From Bordetella parapertussis (GTDB taxonomy: Bacteria > Pseudomonadota > Gammaproteobacteria > Burkholderiales > Burkholderiaceae_B), in the NCBI GenBank assembly GCA_943331855.1, contig CALQNE010000037.1, positions 1 through 17,329 of the forward strand: a DNA stretch of 17,329 bases. The letters run 5' to 3'. The position numbers and the translations under genes were made by a program. Shown here piece after piece: positions 7,861 through 16,560 of this stretch. The notes beneath the pieces were generated by a model. It had not been told where the DNA came from. It did no database searches and saw only the letters and a program-made list of their open reading frames with translations. Every line of letters starts with the position of its first letter. Within the stretch, counting starts at the first letter, position 1.

Positions 7861-7899
7861 GGCAAAGCTCCTTTAGAATCGACACAAAGAAATAAAAAA

Positions 7900-9057
7900 T
7901 TAAGAATGAAGGTAAACATTACAAAGGCTTCCCTCTCGTAATTGTGCAAAAACAGCTGAGCCCGAAGTCAACATCATCTGATTCGACGCACGCGCCTGTG
8001 AAACCTTAATCGCAGACCCTTCGCTAAGCTGAACTTCTTGAATCACGTGGGGGCCCTGCGGCAATGTCAAGGTCAGCGTTCCTTTCAGATACTGCCCAGA
8101 CACTTGTGCGGTCGCGGCGAACAATTCAATTTGTTCTGGCCGAATGCATACATGCACTGGATCGCCTACCCTCATCCCTTGGGTCGCCAAGCGCGCTGGC
8201 ATCAACGCCCCAGCCACGCGCACCGTACCCAGTTGCCCCGCCGACAACTCTGTCAACTCTCCGACCAGCGAATTGGCATTACCTACAAACTGATTCACGA
8301 ATAAAGTCCGTGGATTATCGTAAATTTCGTTCGGCGCGGCGAACTGCTCAAGTCGACCCTGATTGATTACAGCCACGCGATCCGCCATGGACTGCGCCTC
8401 TTCTTGATCATGGGTGACCATAATGCAAGTGATACCCGCTAAACGTTGAATCCGCTTGACTTCAATTTGCATGTCTAAACGCAAACTTTTATCTAGCGCG
8501 GCAAAGGGCTCATCCAGCAATAAAATTCGAGGATTGACGGCCAAGGCCCGCGCAAGCGCAACACGTTGCTGCTGCCCACCCGACATCTCACGCGGTAACC
8601 GCTCTGCAAGATGCACCATCTGCACCATCTCTAACATCTCTTGAGCACGTGCAACCTGCTTTGCCTGTGAAGCGCCTCGACAGGCCAGACCATAGGCCAC
8701 ATTTTCAAGCGCAGTCATATGAGGGAAAAGTGCATAATTGTGAAACACCCCACCAACTTCGCGCTGATTGGGCGGCAATGCATCGATGGCGGTATCGCCC
8801 ACGACAATACGGCCTTTGGTCTGCTGGACAAAGCCCGCAATTATTCGCAATAAGGTCGTTTTGCCACACCCACTTGGGCCTAACAAGGCAACGAGCTCAC
8901 CCGCCTGAATGTCGAGACTAATCTCATCGACGGCTGGCTGGGCAGTACCGGGGTAGCGCTGAACGATCGATTCGAGCTTCAGACCGAACGCTTGAGAAAC
9001 ACCCGCGGGAGCAACACTAGTGGACGCTGGTGTCGATAGATCGGTTCTGGTTTGCAT
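7900..9057 (-). CDS. ABC transporter ATP-binding protein, PotA-like, with His in the Q-loop position
   Basis: This 385-residue cytoplasmic ATPase has Walker A GPSGCGKT (60-67), signature MSGGQQQR (158-165), Walker B ILLLDEP (178-184), the D-loop AALD and the H-loop His216 (VTHD). The region after about residue 250 is a C-terminal TOBE-type domain, giving the usual PotA length. The Q-loop, usually VFQ-x-YALFPH, reads VFHNYALFPH, so His106 (codon CAC) replaces the Gln that helps position Mg2+ and water. The first gene of the ABC set, it energises the two permeases. Its ATG 9057 has no strong ribosome site; about 20 residues of low-complexity N-terminus precede the domain, so an internal start is possible. 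Confidence 0.9.
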   Translation of the reverse strand: MQTRTDLSTPASTSVAPAGVSQAFGLKLESIVQRYPGTAQPAVDEISLDIQAGELVALLGPSGCGKTTLLRIIAGFVQQTKGRIVVGDTAIDALPPNQREVGGVFHNYALFPHMTALENVAYGLACRGASQAKQVARAQEMLEMVQMVHLAERLPREMSGGQQQRVALARALAVNPRILLLDEPFAALDKSLRLDMQIEVKRIQRLAGITCIMVTHDQEEAQSMADRVAVINQGRLEQFAAPNEIYDNPRTLFVNQFVGNANSLVGELTELSAGQLGTVRVAGALMPARLATQGMRVGDPVHVCIRPEQIELFAATAQVSGQYLKGTLTLTLPQGPHVIQEVQLSEGSAIKVSQARASNQMMLTSGSAVFAQLREGSLCNVYLHS

Positions 9058-9158
9058 AGAAGGGCTGAACGGGACTCGACTTAACTGAATCCGCTATTTT
9101 TTAACCTATAGAAGAGTTTATATATTTTTAAAGCAATTTTTGTGCCAGAAAATCCCTC

Positions 9159-9180
9159 AAGAGGCATCCAAACACCTCTT
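9159..9180. repeat. Short inverted repeat between the OHCU/HIU gene and the ABC set
   Basis: AAGAGG (9159-9164) and CCTCTT (9175-9180) can pair around a ten-base loop just after the OHCU/HIU stop codon. There is no U-run after it in the minus direction, so any termination would be partial. An A/T-rich stretch at 9100-9145, upstream of the ATPase gene, could hold a separate promoter. Confidence 0.35.
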
Positions 9181-9187
9181 TTCTGAC

Positions 9188-10081
9188 TTATTGCCCCCGA
9201 TATGTCGAGTAGGCCCACGGGGTCACCGTCAATGGCACATGATAATCACCCTCGGGCTCGTTAATATTAAAGACTACGGGCACCACCTCAAGAAAAGGCC
9301 AATCGCCTTGCTCTTTGGTCGTCTTGCGAAAATAATCACCAACAAAAAAACGCAACTGATAGGTCCCAATCCTGAGAGGCATCCCCTGAAGCAAAGGCTT
9401 TGCAGTTCTACCTCTAGCATCTGTGACCGCATCAATCAACAAGCGATCGGGAGCCCCGTCTGCGCCCAACTCATGCAGGGTAAAACGCATTCCCGCAGCC
9501 GCACACCCACGGCTGGTATCGAGTACGTGTGTTGACAACGCACCATGGATACGCGACAGACCGTGATCAACAATACGACCGGCCAATCGCAAACGCGTAA
9601 TCAAGGCAATCTCGTCGACAGCTAACGCTAATTCAGTCGCACGCTCATTGGCCAACCTTTTTTCAAAGACTTTTAATGCTGACGCACGGGTGTGACGACT
9701 GATGCATAAAATGAACGGAAACCCGAATCGCTTGCGATACTCAGCGTTCAAGGCATCCCAACGGCTAGCGTCTTCTTGCGCCAGCGCATTGAGCGACAAG
9801 GCCCCTTGCTCTCGCACCGAATCAACCGTCATCATTCCTTTACGGGCTTGCGCACCACCCAATTCAGGATGACCGGCTAACAATTGCATCAACTCTGGCT
9901 CGGGCAAGCTCGTGACTTGTGCCAACATCGCGCGATGTAATGCCTCTACGCTACCAAAGGGACGTTGAGTTAAAACCGCCTGCGCTACCCACGGCGCATG
10001 CTCAAAGACCTCTCCCATCAACGCATTAAAAGCGTCGGAGGCACAATGATCGAGTTCGTGCAATGTCATTGAGATCGTCAC
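9188..10081 (-). CDS. Bifunctional OHCU decarboxylase / 5-hydroxyisourate hydrolase (allantoin-synthase-type fusion)
   Basis: This 297-residue protein joins two ureide-pathway enzymes. Residues about 6-167 are an OHCU decarboxylase with the catalytic AGHPELGG (His71), REQ (Glu91) and the YRKRFGFPFILC stretch. Residues about 180-297 are a transthyretin-like HIU hydrolase with LSTHVLD (His185), DARGR (Arg223), DYHVPL (His281) and the C-terminal YRG signature, here YRGQ rather than the common YRGS. HIU hydrolase opens 5-hydroxyisourate to OHCU, which the decarboxylase converts to S-allantoin. In plant allantoin synthase the domains occur in the same order. No recognisable peroxisomal signal is expected in a bacterium. 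The start is GTG 10081, with AGGTG about six bases upstream; ATG 10069 is an alternative. Uricase and allantoinase are not in the window. Confidence 0.92.
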   Translation of the reverse strand: MTISMTLHELDHCASDAFNALMGEVFEHAPWVAQAVLTQRPFGSVEALHRAMLAQVTSLPEPELMQLLAGHPELGGAQARKGMMTVDSVREQGALSLNALAQEDASRWDALNAEYRKRFGFPFILCISRHTRASALKVFEKRLANERATELALAVDEIALITRLRLAGRIVDHGLSRIHGALSTHVLDTSRGCAAAGMRFTLHELGADGAPDRLLIDAVTDARGRTAKPLLQGMPLRIGTYQLRFFVGDYFRKTTKEQGDWPFLEVVPVVFNINEPEGDYHVPLTVTPWAYSTYRGQ

Positions 10082-10281
10082 GGCGGCACCTGGCTTTTAA
10101 TCGAAGCAAAAATCTTACACGACCCGCCTACCCTTTTGAGGATCAATTCCGATTTTTCGCATCAAAATTCGTAGGATAACTAGATAAGCAATTCTCTTAG
10201 TACCCCCCTACAAAAAGCTATGTTTACTTTAGGCTCATACTCAAAAGTGCTATTACAACTATTTAATAAAATTCATGCTAG

Positions 10282-10350
10282 GATTTAAATGTCGCGAAGT
10301 AGGTATTGACTGCACGTGCGTGCTTGGATCAGTCAATGATTTTTTAAATC
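10282..10350 (+). promoter_or_regulatory. Nested inverted repeats in the leader of the outer-membrane protein gene
   Basis: GATTTAAA (10282-10289) matches TTTAAATC (10343-10350), and inside it ATTGACT (10305-10311) matches AGTCAAT (10331-10337). Between the inner arms is the palindrome GCACGTGC (10312-10319). The structure ends 17 bp before the start codon, so it could be a leader RNA fold or an operator. The rest of the 286-bp gap (10082-10367) is A/T-rich with no gene that I can support. Confidence 0.45.
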
Positions 10351-10367
10351 TTGACGAATTCCAATAA

Positions 10368-11216
10368 ATGACCCGTATAAAAATAAACGTGGCCCTCTGG
10401 TCGGCCATCACTTTTGCCAACGCGTGTTTCGCCGCTGAGATCTCAGCCCGCGCCGAGGTCGCTGATGCGACTAAGGCAGCATCGTCAGCCCCCATGGATA
10501 AAGAGGAAATGGCCAAGCAGTTGGCCAACCCCCTGGCGAATATGATTTCGATGCCCATTCAGTGGTCGTATGGCGGCCAGATGGGTGCCAACCAGCAAGG
10601 TAGTAATCAGACTGTATTGCTACAACCCGTGGCACCTATTAACTTAGGCGGTGGCGACCTTTTTATTGTTCGGCCAATTCTCGCTGCTGCAGCAATGAAT
10701 AGCTTGAATGGTTTTTCTGGCTATGGTGTCTCTAGCATCACCATCGAGTCTTTCTTTGCACCTAAAACCGGTTCGTCGTGGATTTGGGGCGTTGGGCCTT
10801 ACGTCTCTGCGCCGCTCAATAACACCGGCAATTTCGGATCTTTACAAACCGGCGTGGGCGTGACCGGAGTCGTCCTGAACCGTGATGGCCCCTGGACTTA
10901 CGGTTTACTGGGCTATAGGTCGTGGAGTGCGGGCGGCAACGCCGCCTACGGCACACAAAATAATCTGTATGGCCAGCCATTTGTTGCGTACACCACCAAA
11001 AGTGCATGGACTTATTCCGCAAATATGCAGGCCTTGTACAACTATGACACGGGCCGCACCTCAAATCCGCTGTATGCAGGGGTCTCTAAACTAGAGGTCT
11101 TTGGCAAGCAGCCCGTGCAGTTCAGTCTGGGTGCCACCTACTACGTAAGCTCGACACCCGAAGGGCCTCAGGGCTGGGGCGCTCGGGCAACACTCACGTT
11201 CATTTTCCCCGAATAA
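10368..11216 (+). CDS. Outer-membrane beta-barrel protein, phenol-degradation MetA-like/transporter family
   Basis: This 282-residue protein has a signal peptide (basic start, hydrophobic core, likely cleavage after CFA at about residue 22). The mature protein begins with a charged, Ala-rich stretch and the family-like segment KEEMAKQLANPLANMISMPIQ. It then shows alternating strands rich in aromatic residues and Gly, such as GGGDLFIVRPIL, WIWGVGPYVSAP and GPWTYGLLGY. It ends with strand WGARATLTFIFPE, with no Phe at the very end. Proteins with this opening are usually annotated as putative transporters or 'neuromedin U' and their cargo is unknown. ATG 10368 has no clear ribosome site. Confidence 0.7.
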   Translation: MTRIKINVALWSAITFANACFAAEISARAEVADATKAASSAPMDKEEMAKQLANPLANMISMPIQWSYGGQMGANQQGSNQTVLLQPVAPINLGGGDLFIVRPILAAAAMNSLNGFSGYGVSSITIESFFAPKTGSSWIWGVGPYVSAPLNNTGNFGSLQTGVGVTGVVLNRDGPWTYGLLGYRSWSAGGNAAYGTQNNLYGQPFVAYTTKSAWTYSANMQALYNYDTGRTSNPLYAGVSKLEVFGKQPVQFSLGATYYVSSTPEGPQGWGARATLTFIFPE

Positions 11217-11291
11217 CGCCAAACAGAATGTTTATTTTTTTCAAGTAAGTTCCTGAGGGACTTTGGTCTCCCCCTTTTGCCTATAAAAATC

Positions 11292-12980
11292 ATGCATATC
11301 GCAAAAAAAATTCTCGGATGCTTTTTAACTTTTTACTCGCTAGCAGCGTTTGCGCATACGTCAACTGTGTATTTCAATGGCGACATTCTCACGATGCAGG
11401 GCGAAAGCCCACAGTACGTCGAGGCGCTCTATGTGCAAAATGACAAAATTATGTTCGCTGGGGATAAAGCTCAAGCACTGGCACAGGCTGGCGCGAACCC
11501 AACTCTATACGATTTAAAGGGTCGCACCTTAATGCCTGGCTTCATAGACAGCTGGGGACACTTTGCCCTGATTGCACAAAATACGCTGGGGGTGAACTTG
11601 GGTTATTTTTCTCAAAACCCGCCCAACACAAAAGCGCAAGCGATCAACAAACTGCTCACTGAAGGCAAACTCTTTAATGGCTGGATTATTAGCTCGGGGT
11701 ATTCAGAAGCCATGTTATCCGACGGGGGGTTGTCTTTAGCAGATTTGGATAAGGCTTTTCCAGATCAACCCTTACTCATACAAAATATTTCAACACTGAC
11801 AGGCCAAGTCAATTCAGCAGGGCTTAAAAAGCTTGCTATCACACGGGACACCAAGGCCGTCGCGGGATTTATACCAACAGATCCAAAAACAGGGGAGCTC
11901 ACCGGAGAGCTAGTGGGCTCGCCCTTTATGGATGCAGTGGTGCGCGCTGTGGGGACATACTCTCAAGACATTACTTTTGATACATACCGTAAGACCGAAC
12001 AGATCTATCTTTCAAATGGTTTTACGACCGCCCAAAGTTATGAAGCGACTGTTGACGAGATCAATAAGATGCGCACGGCCATCGAACAAAAAATAATTTC
12101 ACTTGATTTGATCGCCTTGCCAACTTACGACGTGGTCGATTCACTGCTTAAGTCAAACCCTAATTTTCAGTTTGGGACTTATAGCCAAGTAGACAGAGGC
12201 TTCAAAGTGGCAGGAATCATGGTTCCTACGGATGGTGCGCCTCAATTACGTTTTGCTTACTTCACCAAACCATTTCTAGATACAACGGGCTTTAGTCAAG
12301 ATTGGCGTGGATTTCCGTTCACCCCCCAAAGCACGGTAGACCACTACGCGAAGCTCGCTTATGAAAAAAATATTCAATACTTTGGCTACAGTAACGGAGA
12401 CGCAGGAATCGACATGACTCTTTCGGCGTTGAGCAAAGCGATGAAAGAAACGGGTGTCACTGAAGATCGAAGGCCCGTGATTTCTCATTCATTCTTTGTA
12501 CGCGATGATCAACTCGCGCAATATAAAGAAAAAAACATTATGGCCATCACATTGCCTAATCACATCTGGCTGTACGGCGATGTATACCTAAAAATACTAG
12601 GCGAAGAACGGGCGAAAAACATCAGCCCTTTACGTTCTGCTGATAAGCTAGGCGTCAAAATTGGGATTCATAATGACACGCCCTCTTCTGGTCCAAATGT
12701 TCTATTTTCGGTGTGGAGTGCGGTCAATCGAAAAACCTTCAGTGGCAAAACACTCGGTGAAGAGCAGAGGATCGATGTCTACAAAGCGCTGCAAGGCTTT
12801 ACAGTGAATGCCGCCTATCAATACAGAGAAGAGACGTCTAAAGGTCTACTTGCCAAAGGGATGCTTGCCGATTTAGTCGAGCTTGATCGCAACCCCTTAA
12901 AGGTTGATGCAGATGACATTAAAAATATCCGTGTTGTCCAAACGATTAAGCATGGCAAACGGCTGTACAGCATCCAATAA
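11292..12980 (+). CDS. Exported amidohydrolase-family (YtcJ/Amidohydro_3-like) protein with substituted metal-ligand positions
   Basis: From ATG 11292 the protein has 562 residues with a signal peptide (MHIAKKILGC..., likely cleaved after AFA near residue 21); a TTG five codons upstream only lengthens the N-terminus. The fold is the Amidohydro_3 group: a small N-terminal beta region (TVYFNGDILTM, LKGRTLMPGFID), a TIM-barrel core, and a C-terminal GMLADLVELDRNP segment. The usual metal-binding HxH reads Trp88-Gly-His90, and the usual His-x-Asn-Gly-Asp reads Tyr366-Ser-Asn-Gly-Asp. Lys305, His399 (ISHSFF) and Asp462 (HND) remain at ligand-type positions. Family members hydrolyse amide or related C-N bonds; here the metal centre must differ, and activity is doubtful without proof. 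Substrate unknown; it lies between two outer-membrane protein genes. Confidence 0.82.
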   Translation: MHIAKKILGCFLTFYSLAAFAHTSTVYFNGDILTMQGESPQYVEALYVQNDKIMFAGDKAQALAQAGANPTLYDLKGRTLMPGFIDSWGHFALIAQNTLGVNLGYFSQNPPNTKAQAINKLLTEGKLFNGWIISSGYSEAMLSDGGLSLADLDKAFPDQPLLIQNISTLTGQVNSAGLKKLAITRDTKAVAGFIPTDPKTGELTGELVGSPFMDAVVRAVGTYSQDITFDTYRKTEQIYLSNGFTTAQSYEATVDEINKMRTAIEQKIISLDLIALPTYDVVDSLLKSNPNFQFGTYSQVDRGFKVAGIMVPTDGAPQLRFAYFTKPFLDTTGFSQDWRGFPFTPQSTVDHYAKLAYEKNIQYFGYSNGDAGIDMTLSALSKAMKETGVTEDRRPVISHSFFVRDDQLAQYKEKNIMAITLPNHIWLYGDVYLKILGEERAKNISPLRSADKLGVKIGIHNDTPSSGPNVLFSVWSAVNRKTFSGKTLGEEQRIDVYKALQGFTVNAAYQYREETSKGLLAKGMLADLVELDRNPLKVDADDIKNIRVVQTIKHGKRLYSIQ

Positions 12981-13020
12981 CAAGCTGTTCGGCAAAAATC
13001 TCACCTACGTCTGAATTTAT

Positions 13021-14208
13021 ATGAAAAAATTCATTGGCATTTTCCTGTTATTCATCTGTCTCTTAACTGGCGCACAGGCCAAAGACAGTATCACTTTATA
13101 CGGGATCATTGACATTGGCCTTCAGTATGCAACAGTCAATCAGACAAGAGACCCTGTCGTCCCAAAAAATCAATTTTGGGGGATTTCGAGCGGCGTACAA
13201 AGCGGCTCGCGTTTTGGAATGCGCGGCACGCATGAAATGGGCGGTGGTTTTGAAACGATCTTTACTTTAGAAAATGGCTTTAACGCCGGCAACGGAGAGG
13301 CCCAGCAAGGCGACAGATTGTTTGGCCGACAGTCGACTATCGGCATTAAACACAACGATCTTGGGCAGTTTGATTTGGGTCGCCAGATCAATTTAGCTTC
13401 AAATTATTTTTTACAGATCGACCCATTCATCGAAGGCTTCGGACAGGCAAATATTGGCGCCTCTTTTGGTTCAGCGAACACAGTACGCTATAGCAACCTG
13501 TTGCTGCTTCAGGCTCAAGCGACCAAATCCTTGACCGTAGGTGTGGGTTACTCATTTGCTGCCGAGATGACCAGCATCTATGCAGACAACGGCTCATGCG
13601 CCACGGGCACTTGCCTGGCGATCAATCAGGGCTCTCAATTTCAAACGAACAACAATCTGCGTGCGCTGACACTTGGCGCCAAATATTCTAGCGGCCCACT
13701 CCTTCTTGCCGTCGCCTACGATCAGCTGCGAGGCCCGGACAATATTCCGAATGGCCCTCCCAAGCCAAACCCCACAGCCTGGCTGGTGGGCGGACTCTAT
13801 GACTTCAGCGCACTGAAAATATCATTTGCCTACGGCCAGACACGAAACGGCGCCTGGAATGGACAGCCTACGGGCGCAGGTACAACGCCAAATGGTCCGC
13901 TCTCAGATGGCACGCTGGGGTCAGGGGCAATCTTCTTGGCTGGTGCGGCGGCCAACTCAGTGATGTTAGGGATGACCGTCCCTCTAGGAGAGGCAAGCAT
14001 TCTGGCGTCCGTGCAGCGTTTGCAGCCGGTGGGCGACATATTGCCCAGCTCGTTCAAAGGGCCTCAAATGATTTACAGCGCTGCCTACCTATATAGCTTT
14101 TCGCGACGCACAAACCTCTACACCTATGCGTCATACGGAAATAATTACGCCGCAATTCAAACGGCACAAAGTACCGTCGTCGGGGTCGGACTTCGGCATC
14201 AGTTTTAG
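13021..14208 (+). CDS. Burkholderiales-type trimeric porin (Gram-negative porin family)
   Basis: The 395-residue product starts with a signal peptide (MKKFIGIFLLFICLLTGAQA, cleaved after about residue 20). The mature N-terminus KDSITLYGIIDIGLQY matches the first strand of porins of this order (S-x-T-LYG-x-D). Further typical segments are SGSRFGMRGTHEMGGGFETIFTLENGF and DRLFGRQSTIGIKHNDLGQFDLGRQ. It ends in VGVGLRHQF with the C-terminal Phe needed for outer-membrane assembly. It forms a general diffusion pore or one favouring particular anions. It starts 40 bp after the amidohydrolase, so co-transcription and uptake of the compound acted on there are possible. No good ribosome site is seen. 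Confidence 0.93.
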   Translation: MKKFIGIFLLFICLLTGAQAKDSITLYGIIDIGLQYATVNQTRDPVVPKNQFWGISSGVQSGSRFGMRGTHEMGGGFETIFTLENGFNAGNGEAQQGDRLFGRQSTIGIKHNDLGQFDLGRQINLASNYFLQIDPFIEGFGQANIGASFGSANTVRYSNLLLLQAQATKSLTVGVGYSFAAEMTSIYADNGSCATGTCLAINQGSQFQTNNNLRALTLGAKYSSGPLLLAVAYDQLRGPDNIPNGPPKPNPTAWLVGGLYDFSALKISFAYGQTRNGAWNGQPTGAGTTPNGPLSDGTLGSGAIFLAGAAANSVMLGMTVPLGEASILASVQRLQPVGDILPSSFKGPQMIYSAAYLYSFSRRTNLYTYASYGNNYAAIQTAQSTVVGVGLRHQF

Positions 14209-14250
14209 ACCACCCAGTTAATCACGCAATCTACCCTCTCTAGGAAAACA

Positions 14251-15717
14251 ATGACAACCGAAGCCACTCCAAAAGTACTTAATTTACCCATCGGCCTGAC
14301 AGCGACCGGCCTGCGCGAAGAGTTCGATAGCATTGGCAAAGTTCAAGTACCAGCAGACCATTATTGGGGTGCTCAAACACAGCGCAGCCTGATTCATTTC
14401 AATATCGGTCACGACAAGATGCCGAAAGAGGTCTATCACGCCTACGGCTATGTGAAAAAAGCTGCGGCGGTGGTCAACACCAAGGCCGGGCGTCTTCCCG
14501 CCTGGAAAGGAAACTTAATTCAGCAAGTTGCCGACGAAGTCATCAGTGGCAAACTCGATAGCGAGTTTCCGTTGTACGTCTGGCAAACAGGTTCGGGCAC
14601 ACAATCAAATATGAATTTGAACGAGGTGATTTCAAACCGCTGCATTCAACTCGTGGGTGGCACCTTAGGCGCGCAAGAGCCTATTCATCCTAATGATCAC
14701 GTCAACATGGGGCAGTCGAGTAACGACACCTTTCCGACAGCCATGCATATCGCTGCCTACAAAATGGCAACCGAGAAAACAATCCCTGCGTTGCAGCGGC
14801 TTCGCGACGCGTTGAATGTCAAGTCGCAACAATGGTCAACCATTGTCAAAATCGGCCGTACGCATCTTGAAGATGCAACGCCTCTAACCGTTGGACAAGA
14901 GTGGTCGGGCTATGTGGGCGCGCTTGATGATGCGATCGCCGATGTGACGTATGCCACGCAAGGGCTTCTGCAGGTTGCAATGGGCGGTACCGCGGTTGGT
15001 ACCGGGCTAAATTCGCCCGTTGGCTTTGGCGATGAAGTTGCGGCAGAGCTGACTAAGATGACTGGCTTTGCCATCAAGACCGCCACAAATAAATTTACAG
15101 CTCAAGGCACATTGGATCGCATGGTCCGCGCACACGCTGCACTTAAATGTGCAGCCGTATCACTGTTTAAGATCGCCAATGATATGCGTTGGCTTGGCTC
15201 AGGCCCGCGTACGGGTTTAATGGAAATGACCTTTCCGTCTAACGAACCGGGCTCCTCGATCATGCCCGGAAAAGTGAATCCAACACAAGCCGAAGCCATG
15301 CTCATGGTTTGTATTCAGATTATGGGTTCGGATGTTGCTGTGCAAATGGGCGGTTCAGAAGGCAATTTTGAGCTCAACGCCTTTCGACCAGTTCTCATCA
15401 GTAACTATTTACACTCAGCATTGATTATGGCGGATATGTGTGATCACTTCCGCGAGTTCATGATCGAAGGTGCTGTTGTCAATGAAGCGCAACTCAAGTC
15501 AAATATTGATCGCTCGGTCATGATGGTGACTGCCCTGTCGCCTGTTATTGGTTACGACAAAGCCTCAGAGATTGCACACTATGCGATCGATAACAATACG
15601 ACACTTAAGCAAGCCGCTCTTGCCAAAGGTGTTGAAGAAGCTGTGTTCGACCGTGTCGTGGTGCCTATCAACATGACGCGTCCAGGCTCTGCAGACGTAC
15701 CTGCTGCTAAAGCATAA
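14251..15717 (+). CDS. fumC: Class II fumarate hydratase
   Basis: This 488-residue protein has the class II fumarase signature: GSSIMPGKVNPTQ (about 334-346), the catalytic His205 in RTHLEDAT and the conserved SGTQSNMN and QSSNDTFPT segments. It converts fumarate to malate in the citric acid cycle, as a soluble iron-independent tetramer. It is about 20 residues longer than most homologues at the N-terminus (MTTEATPKVLNLPIGLTATG), which may be a tail. AGGAAA before ATG 14251 supports the start. Aspartase and argininosuccinate lyase of the same superfamily lack this combination of motifs. An MIP channel follows 15 bp later, so the two may share a transcript. Confidence 0.95.
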   Translation: MTTEATPKVLNLPIGLTATGLREEFDSIGKVQVPADHYWGAQTQRSLIHFNIGHDKMPKEVYHAYGYVKKAAAVVNTKAGRLPAWKGNLIQQVADEVISGKLDSEFPLYVWQTGSGTQSNMNLNEVISNRCIQLVGGTLGAQEPIHPNDHVNMGQSSNDTFPTAMHIAAYKMATEKTIPALQRLRDALNVKSQQWSTIVKIGRTHLEDATPLTVGQEWSGYVGALDDAIADVTYATQGLLQVAMGGTAVGTGLNSPVGFGDEVAAELTKMTGFAIKTATNKFTAQGTLDRMVRAHAALKCAAVSLFKIANDMRWLGSGPRTGLMEMTFPSNEPGSSIMPGKVNPTQAEAMLMVCIQIMGSDVAVQMGGSEGNFELNAFRPVLISNYLHSALIMADMCDHFREFMIEGAVVNEAQLKSNIDRSVMMVTALSPVIGYDKASEIAHYAIDNNTTLKQAALAKGVEEAVFDRVVVPINMTRPGSADVPAAKA

Positions 15718-15732
15718 CCAGGAGACCTATCC

Positions 15733-16536
15733 ATGAGCGCCAACCTTAACTCCAATATTTCCGGCCAACAGGCCTTACGGCAGCAGGTTGGCGATCGTTT
15801 CACCGCCGACTGGAAAAGCAATGATCACCGCGCTCGGCGACTCGTCGCCGAGTTCATTGGTACCTCAGGTCTGACGTTTGTATTGTCAGGCGGTGCGGCA
15901 ATCTTAGCGGGGTACGGGGGCGCGACCCTCGCGCCCTATCAGTTCGCGTTCATTCTCTCGGCTTGTGCTGCACTCTGGCTAGTCGCTGCAGTCTTTTTTT
16001 TGGGTGATATCTCTTCGCATTTCAATCCGGCCATGACGCTCGCCTTCGCGCTGCGCGGTGACATGGGGTTCCCGATGGCTGCATGTTATGTTTTTGTGCA
16101 AATGATTGCCGCCGCAACGGGTTCGTGTGCCGCAGCCATGTTGTTTGGAACCGGAGGCAACCTTGCCGCCACGGTACCCGCAGCTGGGATGATTTATCAG
16201 TCCGTTGCTTTCGAGGCCATTCTGACCTTTGGCATGGTCTTGTTGGTACTTAGCATGACAAACGGTCCGAAACTTGACAGCAGTTCTGCACCGCTTGCCG
16301 TGGGTGCTTATGTCATGGCAATGGGCACAATGGGCGGCCCCTTTGACGGTGCTGCGTTTAATCCTGCCAGGGCGTTCGGGCCAGACTTTGCACGTGGGGA
16401 TTTTTCAACGTACTGGGTCTATGCGGTTGGGTCACTCATCGGCATGCTTGTTGCAGTCGCCGTGGCACGCTTTTTACGCGGGCCTGCGAAAGCCTCTGAA
16501 GCCAACGCGGCGATGGGCAATCCGCTCGATTCTTGA
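15733..16536 (+). CDS. MIP-family channel (aquaporin-like)
   Basis: This 267-residue inner-membrane protein has six membrane helices and two half-helix loops with the NPA motif: HFNPAM (Asn98) and FNPARA (Asn210, pore Arg213). Both NPA boxes are intact. About 38 hydrophilic residues precede the first helix (MSANLNSNISGQQALRQQ...), longer than AqpZ. FNPARAFGPDF is of the aquaporin type rather than the glycerol-facilitator type, but the pore residues were not modelled. It starts 15 bp after the fumarase, with AGGAGA ahead of ATG 15733, so co-transcription is very likely. Physiological link between the two is unknown; cargo could be water or another small neutral solute. Confidence 0.9.
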   Translation: MSANLNSNISGQQALRQQVGDRFTADWKSNDHRARRLVAEFIGTSGLTFVLSGGAAILAGYGGATLAPYQFAFILSACAALWLVAAVFFLGDISSHFNPAMTLAFALRGDMGFPMAACYVFVQMIAAATGSCAAAMLFGTGGNLAATVPAAGMIYQSVAFEAILTFGMVLLVLSMTNGPKLDSSSAPLAVGAYVMAMGTMGGPFDGAAFNPARAFGPDFARGDFSTYWVYAVGSLIGMLVAVAVARFLRGPAKASEANAAMGNPLDS

Positions 16537-16560
16537 AAATTTGATTTTCTTATCTATTTT

